Below, in pieces: positions 47,458 through 55,964 of a DNA stretch of 64,000 bases. A program made the position numbers and the translations under genes. Origin of the DNA: an uncultured Pseudomonadota bacterium (GTDB taxonomy: Bacteria; Pseudomonadota; Gammaproteobacteria; Burkholderiales; JALYOK01); contig CADEHE010000007.1 of NCBI GenBank assembly GCA_902826775.1, positions 1 to 64,000 on the forward strand, given 5' to 3'. The notes under the pieces are model-generated. The model was not told the origin of the DNA. It worked only from the letters and a program-made list of their open reading frames with translations, and searched no databases. Each line of letters starts with the position of its first letter. Positions within the stretch are counted from its first letter, which is position 1.

Positions 47458-47624
47458 AAACCGCAGTTGAGCCCCGGCAACTTGTGTTGCGGTGGTGTCC
47501 GGCAGCGGGCTAGATCACGTGGTGCGATCGCAAGCACGCATTTGGAAACGGCTTTACAGGAGCAATTCGTCGGAAATCCGCGCAAATTGGCCCCGTATTG
47601 GCCGATCTCCTCGGTTACCTTGGC

Positions 47625-49070
47625 TCAAAACAAGTCGTGATAGGGAACCACTTGTCGCGGAAGCGCAGCGGTCCCAAACAACGGCTGCGGTGTGGCGCCA
47701 TGGCGAATGATTACCGACTGGAATGTGCCAAGCAGCTGCGAGCTTGATGAGGACGCGAAGCAATCTGCCGATCGGATCCAAACTTCGTGAGGTTTGCCAT
47801 GACAAACCCAAGGATCGCCACAGCTGTGGTTTGCACCATCGACGGCGTCCACCTCGTGGCCGCTTTGCAAGATCTCTGCAACGGGTCGTCCACTTTGTTG
47901 GGCATGTAGCCGCGTCACCAGCAGAACCAACACGCGGTTGAGCCCATAGCAAAAGCCAAAGTGTCGGCAGGGATGGACAAGCGTCACTTCAACGTTGGGC
48001 CTGAGGACTTGCGCGAGCCGCTGTTGCTCTTTTGGTCCCCAGAAAGTCCAGATTCGGTCGATTTCTGTAACGTACGCACTGTGCCACTGATCAAGCGTCC
48101 AGTGTCCGTCTTTCGCCGCGAAAGAGCAAGCGCGGTGAGCTTCATCTTCCGTCTGGGCAAAGGGCAGAAAACGGTAGCCCGGTGGTCGGTAGTACGGGAT
48201 GAAGTGCTGCAAGCCAACTTTCGAGAATAGGGCGTCGTACAGCGCCTTCGCGTTTCCACCGGTGAGCACGCGCAAAAAGTCTTGCAGCGCTCCGTCACCC
48301 GCCCCCGATATCAGCACGCGCAGTGGGCTTGATGCAACGGGCACACCGCAGTTCGGAAGCAACAGTGGATCATCGCCCCAGAACTCAAATCCAGCGTATT
48401 GCTTCTTTCCGGGCACTGGAGCCGCTGGAACAAAACGTTTTTCGTGAGGAAAACCTACACAGCTGATCGCCGCGCCAAAGGCCACCGGATTGGGCGGCAA
48501 CTGGGCAATGTTGTGATGTAGGAACAACCAGTCCTTCTGCTTAGCTGAGCGCCTGAGCATCGTTTTTGTAAAGTGACAGCCGCGAATAATCGTGGCAAAC
48601 GTGTTCCCGGGTGACTGGCCTTCCCAAAGAGAGACCAAGCGCTGCCACGCAATGCCCAGGTGCTGAGCGCTTGCGGTCCAATAGGGCAGGGGCATCACTG
48701 GCCCGGCATGTGACGGACGAGAGGTGTGCCATGGAAATTTTCCTTCGCGCCAATGCCTCGCAGGCCAGTCGTACTCGGTTGGGTCTAGGTGGCGTGTCGA
48801 GAGTAGCTGTCGGGTGAAGAGGTCAGCCTGCTGCTCGAGCAGGACGACTGGGATGCGTAGGGTCGCGGCTACCATCGTTGCTACCGCCCCCGCCACACCA
48901 CCGCCAATAACCAACAAGGGGCGTGTTGGGGCAATTAAGCCCTCAGCGTAGCAACGCTCGACCAGAAGCCGAGCGCGGAGCATCTGGTCCCGAATGCTGA
49001 CCGTTCGCAGTCCCGAAAGCTCAAATACGCCGGGGGCGACCTTGTGCAGGGCGATGAGCGGGTCAGCCAC
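47625..49070 (-). CDS. FAD/NAD(P)-binding protein
   Basis: 481 residues with GTG start. A dinucleotide-binding loop RPLLVIGGGVAGAVATMVA lies at about 50-68, followed by VVLLEQQADLFTRQL (ribose-binding acid E). A second Rossmann-like strand is seen in LRVLISGAGDGALQDFL (about 250-266). Middle and C-terminal parts contain many histidine and tryptophan residues and a cysteine-rich piece. Resembles the flavoprotein oxidoreductases of unknown function; substrate unknown. It lies 19 nt downstream of the 169-residue gene and shares its promoter. Its association with DNA-processing genes is odd. Confidence 0.7.
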   Translation of the reverse strand: MADPLIALHKVAPGVFELSGLRTVSIRDQMLRARLLVERCYAEGLIAPTRPLLVIGGGVAGAVATMVAATLRIPVVLLEQQADLFTRQLLSTRHLDPTEYDWPARHWREGKFPWHTSRPSHAGPVMPLPYWTASAQHLGIAWQRLVSLWEGQSPGNTFATIIRGCHFTKTMLRRSAKQKDWLFLHHNIAQLPPNPVAFGAAISCVGFPHEKRFVPAAPVPGKKQYAGFEFWGDDPLLLPNCGVPVASSPLRVLISGAGDGALQDFLRVLTGGNAKALYDALFSKVGLQHFIPYYRPPGYRFLPFAQTEDEAHRACSFAAKDGHWTLDQWHSAYVTEIDRIWTFWGPKEQQRLAQVLRPNVEVTLVHPCRHFGFCYGLNRVLVLLVTRLHAQQSGRPVAEILQSGHEVDAVDGANHSCGDPWVCHGKPHEVWIRSADCFASSSSSQLLGTFQSVIIRHGATPQPLFGTAALPRQVVPYHDLF

Positions 49071-49089
49071 CGCCGTGTCGCGAAGCTGA

Positions 49090-49599
49090 CTAGCGGAAGT
49101 ACTCGTCGAGATGGTGATCGTCTGGCAGTTCTGATTCGCCGCGAGCGAGAATCTCTTGGACGAGGTGCCGCTCGACGTCGGTCACGTCGGGCGCACTCTC
49201 TTGCAGCCAGGCGGGATCGCCAGAGGGATCGATGAGCTTCGCGCGCAGTTCGTCCAACGTAGCCTGCGTGATTGTGTCATCAGGCGAAACGAACCAGCCG
49301 ATGCCCTGGGCCGCGACACCGGGAAGGTGCTCAGCGCAATCGCGAGCATGGGTGCCCCTCGGCAAGATCAGTGCTCCTTGGAACCGGCCCGCAGAGTTGC
49401 GCACTAGCTCCGTTAATCTTTTCGCCCGTGCGGCAATGTTCGATGGGTCGGCAGGAAAGCAAACAATCGCATCCTCAACGGGCAGCTCGCTAGCGAGCGC
49501 ACCAGGATGCATGATGATTACGCTGGGCTTGTCGACACTCGAACGGACGCTGATCTGATCGCCGATCATTGCCTCCGTTGTAGCGAAATCTACGCTCAT
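49090..49599 (-). CDS. Hypothetical protein, first gene of FAD operon
   Basis: 169 residues from ATG 49599 (AGGAG 6 nt upstream). Alternating strands and helices (PSVIIMHPGAL, DAIVCFPAD, FQGALILPRGTH) suggest an alpha/beta fold, perhaps Rossmann-like, ending in an acidic helix (DDHHLDEYFR). No family recognised. Not the longer frame to 49740, whose first 47 codons lie in the leader of a strong promoter. Confidence 0.65.
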   Translation of the reverse strand: MSVDFATTEAMIGDQISVRSSVDKPSVIIMHPGALASELPVEDAIVCFPADPSNIAARAKRLTELVRNSAGRFQGALILPRGTHARDCAEHLPGVAAQGIGWFVSPDDTITQATLDELRAKLIDPSGDPAWLQESAPDVTDVERHLVQEILARGESELPDDHHLDEYFR

Positions 49600-50005
49600 G
49601 CGAATCTCCTGATTGTCTGACACACCACTGTCTAATGATAGGCTATTTGCTAGTGTGAGTGCTGGCAATTCGTCCGAGTTCCGTTTATAGCCGCGTAATG
49701 CGTCCGAGTACGCTTCCTTTAATAATCTACTCGCTGTCAACTGTCAACGTTTCTTAGTTGCTGGTCTTTCTTGTATGCGCGCGAACGGGTCAGCGGCGCG
49801 TTTCGCATCAGCGAATAACTGGAACAAGGAACTCCAAATCGTCGTCGGTCTGCGCGAAGACGGTTTTCTCGGTGTCGGGTAAATGGGGCGAAAGCTTCGC
49901 TTCCCAACCGCTGCAGCGCTACGCTGGTTCGGCGCGTTTTCCTACAGTTTGGGCGACCTCGCCGCTGCGCGACTTCTTGTGAGACCAAACCATTGCAACC
50001 GCAGC
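49600..50005 (-). other. Promoter and leader of the FAD operon; remainder empty
   Basis: Contains the promoter at 49719-49747 and a roughly 110-nt leader. From 49750 to 50005 I see no supported gene. Confidence 0.5.
49719..49747 (-). promoter_or_regulatory. Near-consensus sigma-70 promoter
   Basis: Minus-strand TTGACA (49742-49747), exactly 17 nt, TATTAA (49719-49724). The strongest-looking promoter in the window; a second overlapping TTGACA lies 7 nt inside the spacer. It should drive the 169-residue and FAD genes. Confidence 0.75.
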
Positions 50006-50638
50006 TCATGCCACGTAGCTGCCTTCGCGCTGGCGCGCGGCTTCGACTAGGCGCTCGCCTTCGTCCAGGCAGTCCTTCGGCGCGCGATTCAGCATCTTGC
50101 TGCCTTCCCGCTTGGCCAGTCGCGGATTGGGGAAATGAAACCAGGCAGCAATTTTCCAGGGATCGGCGATTGGCCCCAGCGCTTCCAGCACCTTGGCGAC
50201 AATCGGCAGCGGCTTTAGATCTTGACCGAACTGCCAAGCGGCAAAATACTCGCGATCCTTGATCTGCACCCCGAAAATCTTGCCGCGCCGCTTCCAATCC
50301 GCGCTCGGCGAAAGGCTCTTGCCGAACGCTTGGCGCATCTCCTCGGCGCTGTACCACTTGGTCTCCTCGACGATGCGCTTCATGGTGCGCCGGCGCGCGA
50401 TGTGCTCGTCGATCAGCTCCATGGTAGGCGCGGCGATTTGCACCGCGGCGGCGGCAATAGCGTCGGCGCGCTCGATGAGCGCACGGCTACCCTGCTTGAT
50501 TACCGCTTTCAGCGCTTTGGCGACACTTTCGCTCATCGCGGCGGCGGATGCAGCATCGATATCGTCCGGCAGTGGGATCACCAATTGAGTGCTTGAGCGG
50601 TTCTTGCTCCGGCGCACGGGATGTTCAATAGTTGCCAT
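50006..50638 (-). CDS. Antitoxin-like protein with ParS/MbcA (DUF2384) type C-terminus
   Basis: 210 residues. The C-terminal half (FGVQIKDREYFAAWQFGQDLKPLPIVAKVLEALG then DPWKIAAWFHFPNPRL) follows the pattern of the ParS/MbcA/Xre-type antitoxin domain (AWQF-LP--A-VL-ALG...DPW...WF-TPN). An N-terminal 120-residue helical part precedes it. No RES-type toxin is found on either side, so it is an orphan or a regulator. It lies near the recombinase-like gene and could be a boundary gene of the island. Confidence 0.6.
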   Translation of the reverse strand: MATIEHPVRRSKNRSSTQLVIPLPDDIDAASAAAMSESVAKALKAVIKQGSRALIERADAIAAAAVQIAAPTMELIDEHIARRRTMKRIVEETKWYSAEEMRQAFGKSLSPSADWKRRGKIFGVQIKDREYFAAWQFGQDLKPLPIVAKVLEALGPIADPWKIAAWFHFPNPRLAKREGSKMLNRAPKDCLDEGERLVEAARQREGSYVA

Positions 50639-50655
50639 TATGTGCCATTCATATT

Positions 50656-50910
50656 CTAACCACAGCGGTTATAGCAAACTGCCGGATTCGCTTGCGGAGA
50701 TTTGAGAATCGCGAGACGGTCTTGTCCTCTTCGAGCAGATTCATACAATCCGCCCAGCTTCGTAGAGTCACGGAAACAGCCGCAAGTCGTCATGAGCGCT
50801 CCGATCGCGTCGCTCGGATCAATGGTCCCAAACAACTCCTCGAGAATCGTCTGCTCGTCGAGCGCGTCGTCTAAATCGATCGGTCTTATCGTTACCGCAG
50901 CACGCGGCAA
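50656..50910 (-). CDS. Possible small protein (uncertain)
   Basis: 84 residues with a TTG start; helical, acidic (DLDDALDEQTILEELFGTIDPSD). No ribosome site or family seen. It is in line with, and 17 nt before, the DUF2384-like gene and might be its operon partner. Low confidence. Confidence 0.3.
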   Translation of the reverse strand: MPRAAVTIRPIDLDDALDEQTILEELFGTIDPSDAIGALMTTCGCFRDSTKLGGLYESARRGQDRLAILKSPQANPAVCYNRCG

Positions 50911-50950
50911 GAAACCACTGCGCGCCTAGCGCATCGGCGTCACTCTCGGA

Positions 50951-51066
50951 TATACGGTAACCCCGCCCCCTGCCCGCCTCTCCCAAAAGGTTCTTCTTCT
51001 TCTTCTTCTTCGTCGTCGAACAAAACAAAAGTGCGCTGGGGCTGGCAGCGAAGGGGTTACCGTATA
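50951..51066. repeat. 14-bp perfect inverted repeat flanking a TTC microsatellite
   Basis: TATACGGTAACCCC (50951-50964) and its exact complement GGGGTTACCGTATA (51053-51066) enclose 88 bp, including a TTC run at 50991-51010. Located about 70 bp before the recombinase-like gene promoter. Candidate recombination site or regulator site. Confidence 0.6.
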
Positions 51067-51137
51067 GGGGACATCGAGGAGAAATCGCTCGGTATCGGGC
51101 CCCGACCTCTTCGCGCGATTTACCCCCTCGGGAATGC

Positions 51138-51165
51138 TTGACACTGTACGCCCGTACAGTAGACT
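51138..51165 (+). promoter_or_regulatory. LexA-controlled leaderless promoter
   Basis: -35 TTGACA (51138-51143), 16-nt spacer, -10 TAGACT (51160-51165). The whole spacer is CTGTACGCCCGTACAG, an exact LexA (SOS) box CTGT-N8-ACAG. The ATG at 51172 falls 6 nt after the -10, about where transcription should begin, so the mRNA is probably leaderless. Confidence 0.75.
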
Positions 51166-51171
51166 TTGCGC

Positions 51172-52203
51172 ATGAGCACACAGGCCACGCAGGCAACGTC
51201 GCAAGCGGTGCTGTCGTTCGAGGCGCGCGCCGAACCCCAGTACTGGCAAGACGATCCGCTCGCGGCGTTTCAGTCTTGGCGGCGCAGCCTCAAGGCAGCC
51301 AACGGTTACGGCTACTCGGCGCGCTCGATCGCGCAGCACTGCGCGATGTGGGCGCAGCTCGTAGCTTTCTGCGAACGCGAAGGCACGCACGTACTACGGG
51401 TGCGCCCGGAAGAGCTCGATAGGTTCTTTGTCGGCCTCACCGGTCGCCCGATCAAGAACGGGCAGCACACGCTGCGCTACCAAGAAGGCGATGTGCCGGC
51501 GGCCGCGGTGAGCACACGCCGGCGCTATGCGCAGTTGTTGGACAAGACCTTCGAACACTTGCGCAAGCAGCGCCTGCGCCCTGGCAATCCGATCGCGCCG
51601 CTGATGCAGGTGCTGGCGAAGCCTGAAGCGCCCGGATTTGTGAGCTATTTATCCAAGGCCGAAGAGAAGGCCTTTATCGATCACGTGCAAGCCACGGCTG
51701 AGGATGACTGGTTCGCACATCGGGATAAGTGCTGGCTGCTGCTGCTGGCGGGCAGTGGCCTCAGCGTAGGTGAGTTGACCGCGCTACGCGTGGGCGATGT
51801 GGCGCTCGCGGACTACGCGCCCGCCCTGCAAGTCGGGCAGCGCGGCCTGAAGCACGCGCACGTGGCTCCGATCCTCGAGTTTGCGCTGGCGACGCTGCAG
51901 GCGTGGCTCAAGCGCATTGAGGGCGCGGCGGTGGATGCGCCGTTGTTTGCGGATGCACCCGGCAGTGCCCAGCCGATGGCTGCGCGCGACGTCTACGACG
52001 CCACGCGGGCGGCGCTGGAGGCAAGCGGGTTCTTCGGCAAGCAGCGTGGCCCGCAGACGCTGCGCAACACCTTCATTCGGCGGCAGCTGTGGAACGACAA
52101 AGACCCGGCCGAAGTGATGGGGTGGACCGGGCTCGCTTCGGAACGCACGATCAAGAAGTTGCTGCGGACGCTTCCTAACCGGCAAGGTGTAAGCCCGGCG
52201 TAA
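51172..52203 (+). CDS. Tyrosine-recombinase-fold protein lacking catalytic residues
   Basis: 343 residues. The fold of XerC/D-type recombinases is clear: SAM-like N-terminal domain (SWRRSLKAANGYGYSARSIAQH), then LLLLAGSGLSVGELTALRVGD, the strand pair, GPQTLRNTFIRRQL and MGWTGLASERTIKKLL. But the first catalytic Arg (normally GLR-SE) is Ser, the His of H-x-x-R is Gln, and no Tyr stands at the nucleophile place (KKLL). It is therefore predicted to bind DNA without cutting it. Start at ATG 51172 is set by the promoter geometry. SOS control suggests activity after DNA damage. Confidence 0.8.
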   Translation: MSTQATQATSQAVLSFEARAEPQYWQDDPLAAFQSWRRSLKAANGYGYSARSIAQHCAMWAQLVAFCEREGTHVLRVRPEELDRFFVGLTGRPIKNGQHTLRYQEGDVPAAAVSTRRRYAQLLDKTFEHLRKQRLRPGNPIAPLMQVLAKPEAPGFVSYLSKAEEKAFIDHVQATAEDDWFAHRDKCWLLLLAGSGLSVGELTALRVGDVALADYAPALQVGQRGLKHAHVAPILEFALATLQAWLKRIEGAAVDAPLFADAPGSAQPMAARDVYDATRAALEASGFFGKQRGPQTLRNTFIRRQLWNDKDPAEVMGWTGLASERTIKKLLRTLPNRQGVSPA

Positions 52204-52548
52204 AGCGGGCGCACGCGACCTACAACCGAAATGGCGTTGTGCGGTGCGTCAGGCTCTTGGCCGTTCATTGCCGACGCCCATTCCGCGGATGAAAATCGCT
52301 GCGGCTTCTGCGACCCGCCGCTCGCAAAATTGCGAGGTCGCCATTCGCAAACGTGCGCAATGCGGAATCACGAATCACGGCAAGCTCACCGAGTTTTTGC
52401 CGATGGATACTCGAGACTGGCCGGCATTGCAAGTTGGTCGCCGCTTCCGGGGCACTGGCTTCAACCGCAATGCCGCGCGTTGGCGCACCGCGTCCCGCAC
52501 CCAAGCAATACTGAGAGACCATCAGGTCGCGCGACAAGGCAACGCAAG
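52204..52548. other. Intergenic region, nothing recognised
   Basis: 345 bp with short overlapping frames on both strands but none with a ribosome site or recognisable product. It marks the change from the recombinase-like gene to the metabolic cargo. Confidence 0.4.
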
Positions 52549-54120
52549 TCACTTGAACGCCTTAAGCAACGCCTCAAATTGCGTACGAAGTGATTTGTCG
52601 TGTGGCGTAATGGGCGGGACTTGCCGATCGATTCCCAGCAGCTGGTAAACGGCCAGCTGGGCCGCCCGTACTGAATATTCCACCGTAAAGACGACGTCAT
52701 CCGCAATCTCCACGAACTGACTGATGAACGCGAAATTCTTCGAGCCGTTAGGCACCGGCAGTGGTCGATCACCGCGCGAGCGTGGCATGAACATGCTGGT
52801 GATGTAAGGCATTCTGCAAGGAATGCAGTTGGCCGACTCGACGGTTTCAAAATCGAATCGCAGGTGACCGCAAAGTTCGTGGAGAATTTCCGCACCACTG
52901 CACTCGGCCATCGGTTTGGCCACGAAATCGCCGACTCGATCCGGAAATAGCGCATATCCCCAGAACACCTGCACGTCAGCAGGCTGGTTTAGAAAGTGGG
53001 GTTGATGAGCCAACACAATGGACATCAGCCAATTCGAGTCCTTAAACGTCACTAGCCCGCCAGTACCTGGCTGATTACCGCTGAAATGAATCATATGGTC
53101 GAAGAACGTGGGGTTCTTTAGCGTGACGGTAAACGACTCCCAACAAGACTGCGCGATGCAACTGTTAAAGGCCGCAGGATTCCCGAACTCCGGTCGACCC
53201 TCCGCAAGTTTTTCCCAGAGAGTCCAACCGCCGCTATCTGCTTTGGTCAGCTTCTTTGGGGGGAGCGTCATCGAACCCAAGCTGGAGGCATCCGTCATGG
53301 AACCGTTTTGCATGAAGACTAGGTCGCTGCTATGTACAGCAATAACTTCGTTCGTGCCCCGCCGCAGACAATGGATTGCGGTTACGATGAAGTCTTTGTC
53401 TTCGGTCTTGTAATCGAAGTTTGTTACTCTGCAATCAGTGACCAAATGGACACCCTGGGCTTTGAGCCAGATTTGCAAGGGCAGAACCAGCGAGTCGTAC
53501 TGGTTGTAGATGGTTCGCTTGACACCCGCAAGCGTTTCAATCCGGGAGAACTCGAGCATGAAGCGGTGCAGGTAACGCCTGAATTCAACAGCACTATGCC
53601 AAGGCTGGAAGGCAAATGTGGTGACCCACATGTACCAGAATTCAGTTTCGAAGAACCGAGGCGAAAACCAGTCGGTAATGCAACTGGTGCCCATCGTGTC
53701 TTCGTCGGCCCTGCTGAGTTCCAACAATTCGAGTCGGTCCTGCATGCAGAACCCCATTGATGTCACCGGAACCTTCGCACGCCGTCTGTCAACGAGCCTC
53801 GCCATCGAATGCGCCTTGTATTTCTCATTGAATTCGACGGTTTCCTCGAATACCGTCTTGCCTTCCATGTTCAACGAAGGAATCGACTTGTAAAGATCCC
53901 AGGTGCATTCGTAGTTGTCGGTTGTCAGCATGCGTCCACCGCGCAACGAATACCCGCCCGCGGCATCTCCGGCGCCGTCCAGACTCCCTCCCAGGACGGG
54001 CGCTGCTTCGAGAATCGCAATATTGCTGCCAGGCAGCTTGCCATCGCGGATCATGAAGGCGGCGGCAGCGAGAGATCCGATGCCGCCACCCACAAGATAG
54101 GCCTTTGCATTCGTGTTCAT
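52549..54120 (-). CDS. ohyA: Oleate hydratase
   Basis: 523 residues. Adds water to the cis-9 double bond of fatty acids to give 10-hydroxy products; FAD is structural. The FAD loop YLVGGGIGSLAAAAFMIRDG is at 8-27, followed by GGRMLTTDNYECTWDL and the family segment SRIETLAGVKRTIYNQYDSLVLPL, and later DHMIHFSGNQPGTGGLVTF and RSRGDRPLPVPNGSKNFAF. Length is slightly shorter than the usual 560-590. In the cell it detoxifies or remodels host fatty acids. Downstream side is empty, upstream a decayed ftsH piece. Confidence 0.9.
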   Translation of the reverse strand: MNTNAKAYLVGGGIGSLAAAAFMIRDGKLPGSNIAILEAAPVLGGSLDGAGDAAGGYSLRGGRMLTTDNYECTWDLYKSIPSLNMEGKTVFEETVEFNEKYKAHSMARLVDRRRAKVPVTSMGFCMQDRLELLELSRADEDTMGTSCITDWFSPRFFETEFWYMWVTTFAFQPWHSAVEFRRYLHRFMLEFSRIETLAGVKRTIYNQYDSLVLPLQIWLKAQGVHLVTDCRVTNFDYKTEDKDFIVTAIHCLRRGTNEVIAVHSSDLVFMQNGSMTDASSLGSMTLPPKKLTKADSGGWTLWEKLAEGRPEFGNPAAFNSCIAQSCWESFTVTLKNPTFFDHMIHFSGNQPGTGGLVTFKDSNWLMSIVLAHQPHFLNQPADVQVFWGYALFPDRVGDFVAKPMAECSGAEILHELCGHLRFDFETVESANCIPCRMPYITSMFMPRSRGDRPLPVPNGSKNFAFISQFVEIADDVVFTVEYSVRAAQLAVYQLLGIDRQVPPITPHDKSLRTQFEALLKAFK

Positions 54121-54364
54121 GTCATCTGGTTCCTCAAGAAAGTTGGTTAGGTACCCAATGGCGAGGTGCGTGGACTACGCCGATCGGATAGTTGATCCCA
54201 CATCGACGCAAACGGCAAAAGCGATGCGCGCATACAGCCGCTCGGTAGCTCGCGCGCCCAGGAAACTTGGCGCAACGTTGGTTCTCGCTCGCAGGCGCCG
54301 ATGCGCCGTCACCGTTGGAGTACCGCAGAAGTAGGCAAGAACACAAACAGGCCCGGCCGCGCGC

Positions 54365-54445
54365 GCGGATAGCAGAGGTGAAATCGTTCAGTCCGACGGC
54401 TTCGGCGCCCTGGCGAGCCGCGAGCAACGCCGCCTCGTTCCGGTC
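54365..54445 (-). pseudogene. Remnant of ftsH C-terminal coding region
   Basis: The frame reads NEAALLAARQGAEAVGLNDF followed by TSAI, the end of the AAA lid domain of FtsH (N-E-A-A-L-L-A-x-R ... V-x-x-x-D-F). Before and after it no FtsH sequence continues, so only about 25 codons survive. The rest of 54121-54450 shows nothing else. Confidence 0.55.
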
Positions 54446-54450
54446 GAGTC

Positions 54451-54708
54451 TCACCGGCCCCATAGCTCGTCAATCCAGTTGTAGATTGGGACATAAACCA
54501 GTCCGCTCAGCGCGCCGTAGAGGAAGCTCTTGATCAGACCGATCAGAAAACCTGTCCAGGTCAACCACTCGAAGCCCGGCAACGCGAGCTTCAGGAATTC
54601 GCTCATATGGCCGGTCGCGGGGTTGGTCGCGCCGTAGGCGACGCAAAGAAGGTACAGCACCATGCTTGTTAGTCCGAGCGCCCAGATAACCACTTTGATG
54701 TTCAGCAT
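54451..54708 (-). CDS. DUF5676-type small membrane protein
   Basis: 85 residues with two membrane segments (IWALGLTSMVLYLLCVAYGA and FLIGLIKSFLYGALSGLVYV). Starts at ATG 54708 behind TAGGAGAG. The pattern (LCVAYG..., then W-Y-GFLIGLI-SFLYG-Y-GLVYVPIYNW) fits the DUF5676 family. Function unknown; commonly found in stress and metal-resistance regions. Confidence 0.75.
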   Translation of the reverse strand: MLNIKVVIWALGLTSMVLYLLCVAYGATNPATGHMSEFLKLALPGFEWLTWTGFLIGLIKSFLYGALSGLVYVPIYNWIDELWGR

Positions 54709-54719
54709 GTGTCTCTCCT

Positions 54720-54970
54720 AGTGCTGGTGTTCTTGCGACTGCTGCACGTTTCCGGTTCCGGATGTGCGCTCATCCTCGCGTCGACGTCGGTAGCCACCGC
54801 GGAGACTGCGGCCGGCTGGCGACGGAGTCCGGCGCACACTTAGCTTTCGCCTTTACGGGACCGAGGTCTTTGCGTGCCTCCAACTCTGCCTGTGTCGCAG
54901 TATTGACATTGAGCCTAGCGAACGCGAATTAGCAACGAAGAACGCGATGACCGCAACAACGACTTTTCAT
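54720..54970 (-). pseudogene. Decayed ComEA-like helix-hairpin-helix gene
   Basis: An intact AGGAGG and ATG (54970) start a secretory leader in one frame (VVVAVIAFFVANS), but the helix-hairpin-helix part (RLNVNTATQAELEARKDL then GPVKAKA) continues in another frame at about 54850-54925, and a third frame ends QQSQEHQH. At least two frameshifts interrupt the gene. The family binds DNA in competence. Likely inactive. Confidence 0.6.
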
Positions 54971-55048
54971 GTGAACCTCCTGACAGCGTGCCAAAAGAAC
55001 CTCCTTCACTTGAGCGGAGCTCGATCCGATCGATGCTCACAAGCGCAT

Positions 55049-55501
55049 CTACTGCGTCGTCCAGCTCCCATCCGCTTGGCGACAAGCCGTGCCGTACACC
55101 TGCTGTTTTTTACCGCTGACTAGCGCTTCGATCGTGTACTCGCGGCACGGGGCGCCAGCGCGTTCATAGGTCTTGGTGGGCACCACGCTGTACTGATTGC
55201 CCGTGTCTGGATTGCGCCACGTTGACGCGACATCAGTGCGCACTGATTCCAGAGCGTGCGCCGTCTTCAGCCGATCAGTGTCATTCATGGAGCGTCCGAC
55301 GGTACCACCAATCGCTGCGCCAGCAAGCGTACCTACGATAGTCGCCGCCGTTCTACCGTGACCCTTACCGACTTCAGATCCAAGCACCCCTCCCAATACA
55401 CCGCCGATCACCATACCGGTCTGTTCTCTCGTAGGTGCGTTCGCACATGCCGCGAGCGTGACGCTGCCGAGCAAGCTCACTATCGCCATTCTGCTAGACA
55501 T
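55049..55501 (-). CDS. Glycine-zipper outer-membrane lipoprotein
   Basis: 150 residues from ATG 55501 (AGGAGATG upstream). The signal ends in a lipobox (VTLAAC|ANAP), followed by a glycine-zipper segment GMVIGGVLGGVLGSEVGKG and IVGTLAGAAIGGTVGR, then a C-terminal domain with C-REYTIEALV and GTACRQADGSW. It resembles the RT0821-like/17 kDa surface antigen family. Anchored to the outer membrane. Confidence 0.85.
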   Translation of the reverse strand: MSSRMAIVSLLGSVTLAACANAPTREQTGMVIGGVLGGVLGSEVGKGHGRTAATIVGTLAGAAIGGTVGRSMNDTDRLKTAHALESVRTDVASTWRNPDTGNQYSVVPTKTYERAGAPCREYTIEALVSGKKQQVYGTACRQADGSWTTQ

Positions 55502-55571
55502 GAACATCTCCTTTCCTCATGAATGGCACGCTGTTACCAGCGCACGGGAACAACTCCCTACCCTTTACCCT

Positions 55572-55964
55572 TTAGATGGCCTCCATAGCGTTGATCAAGC
55601 GCTGGCGCACCTCGGCGGCCAACTGAGTCATCTCAGGTTTATTCACCAACTCCAGTAGCGCGTCGGGATCCATGAATTGCACGCTGACCTTGCTTTGGGA
55701 ATCCTGACGGACTACCACGTTGCAGGGCAGCAGCAAGCCCATCTGTGGATCAGCCGCCAGCGCGCGCTGCGCAAACCGCGGATTGCATGCCCCGAGAATT
55801 CGATACGGGGGCATGTCGAAATCGAGTTTCTTTTTCAGCGTGGCCGCAACATCGATATCGGAGAGCACCCCAAATCCCTGCTGCTGCAGGGCTTGAGTCG
55901 TTCGCTCGATCGCCACATCGAAGCTCACGTCCAATTGCTTGCCAAAACCGTACTGTCTGCTCAT
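55572..55964 (-). CDS. DUF302 protein
   Basis: 130 residues (MSRQYGFGKQLDVSFDVAIERTTQALQQQGFGVLSDIDVAATLKKKL...). This is the DUF302 fold with the conserved acid/cysteine segment LGACNPRFAQRAL and LLLPCNVVV. Family members probably bind a metal or small ligand in stress conditions; function unproven. GAGAGG precedes ATG 55964; an upstream ATG lies 6 nt before. Confidence 0.85.
   Translation of the reverse strand: MSRQYGFGKQLDVSFDVAIERTTQALQQQGFGVLSDIDVAATLKKKLDFDMPPYRILGACNPRFAQRALAADPQMGLLLPCNVVVRQDSQSKVSVQFMDPDALLELVNKPEMTQLAAEVRQRLINAMEAI

Noticed and set aside
49737..50357. 206-codon minus-strand frame
   Set aside because: Overlaps the DUF2384-like gene in another frame; its translation is Arg/Ala-rich and has no start signal.
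50926..51390. 154-codon minus-strand frame with an Arg-rich middle
   Set aside because: Runs through the TTC repeat and antisense to the recombinase-like gene; an artefact of GC-rich sequence.
54134..54463. 109-codon minus-strand frame as a real gene
   Set aside because: Only its first 30 codons look like protein (FtsH end); the remainder is Cys/Arg-rich and non-coding in appearance.
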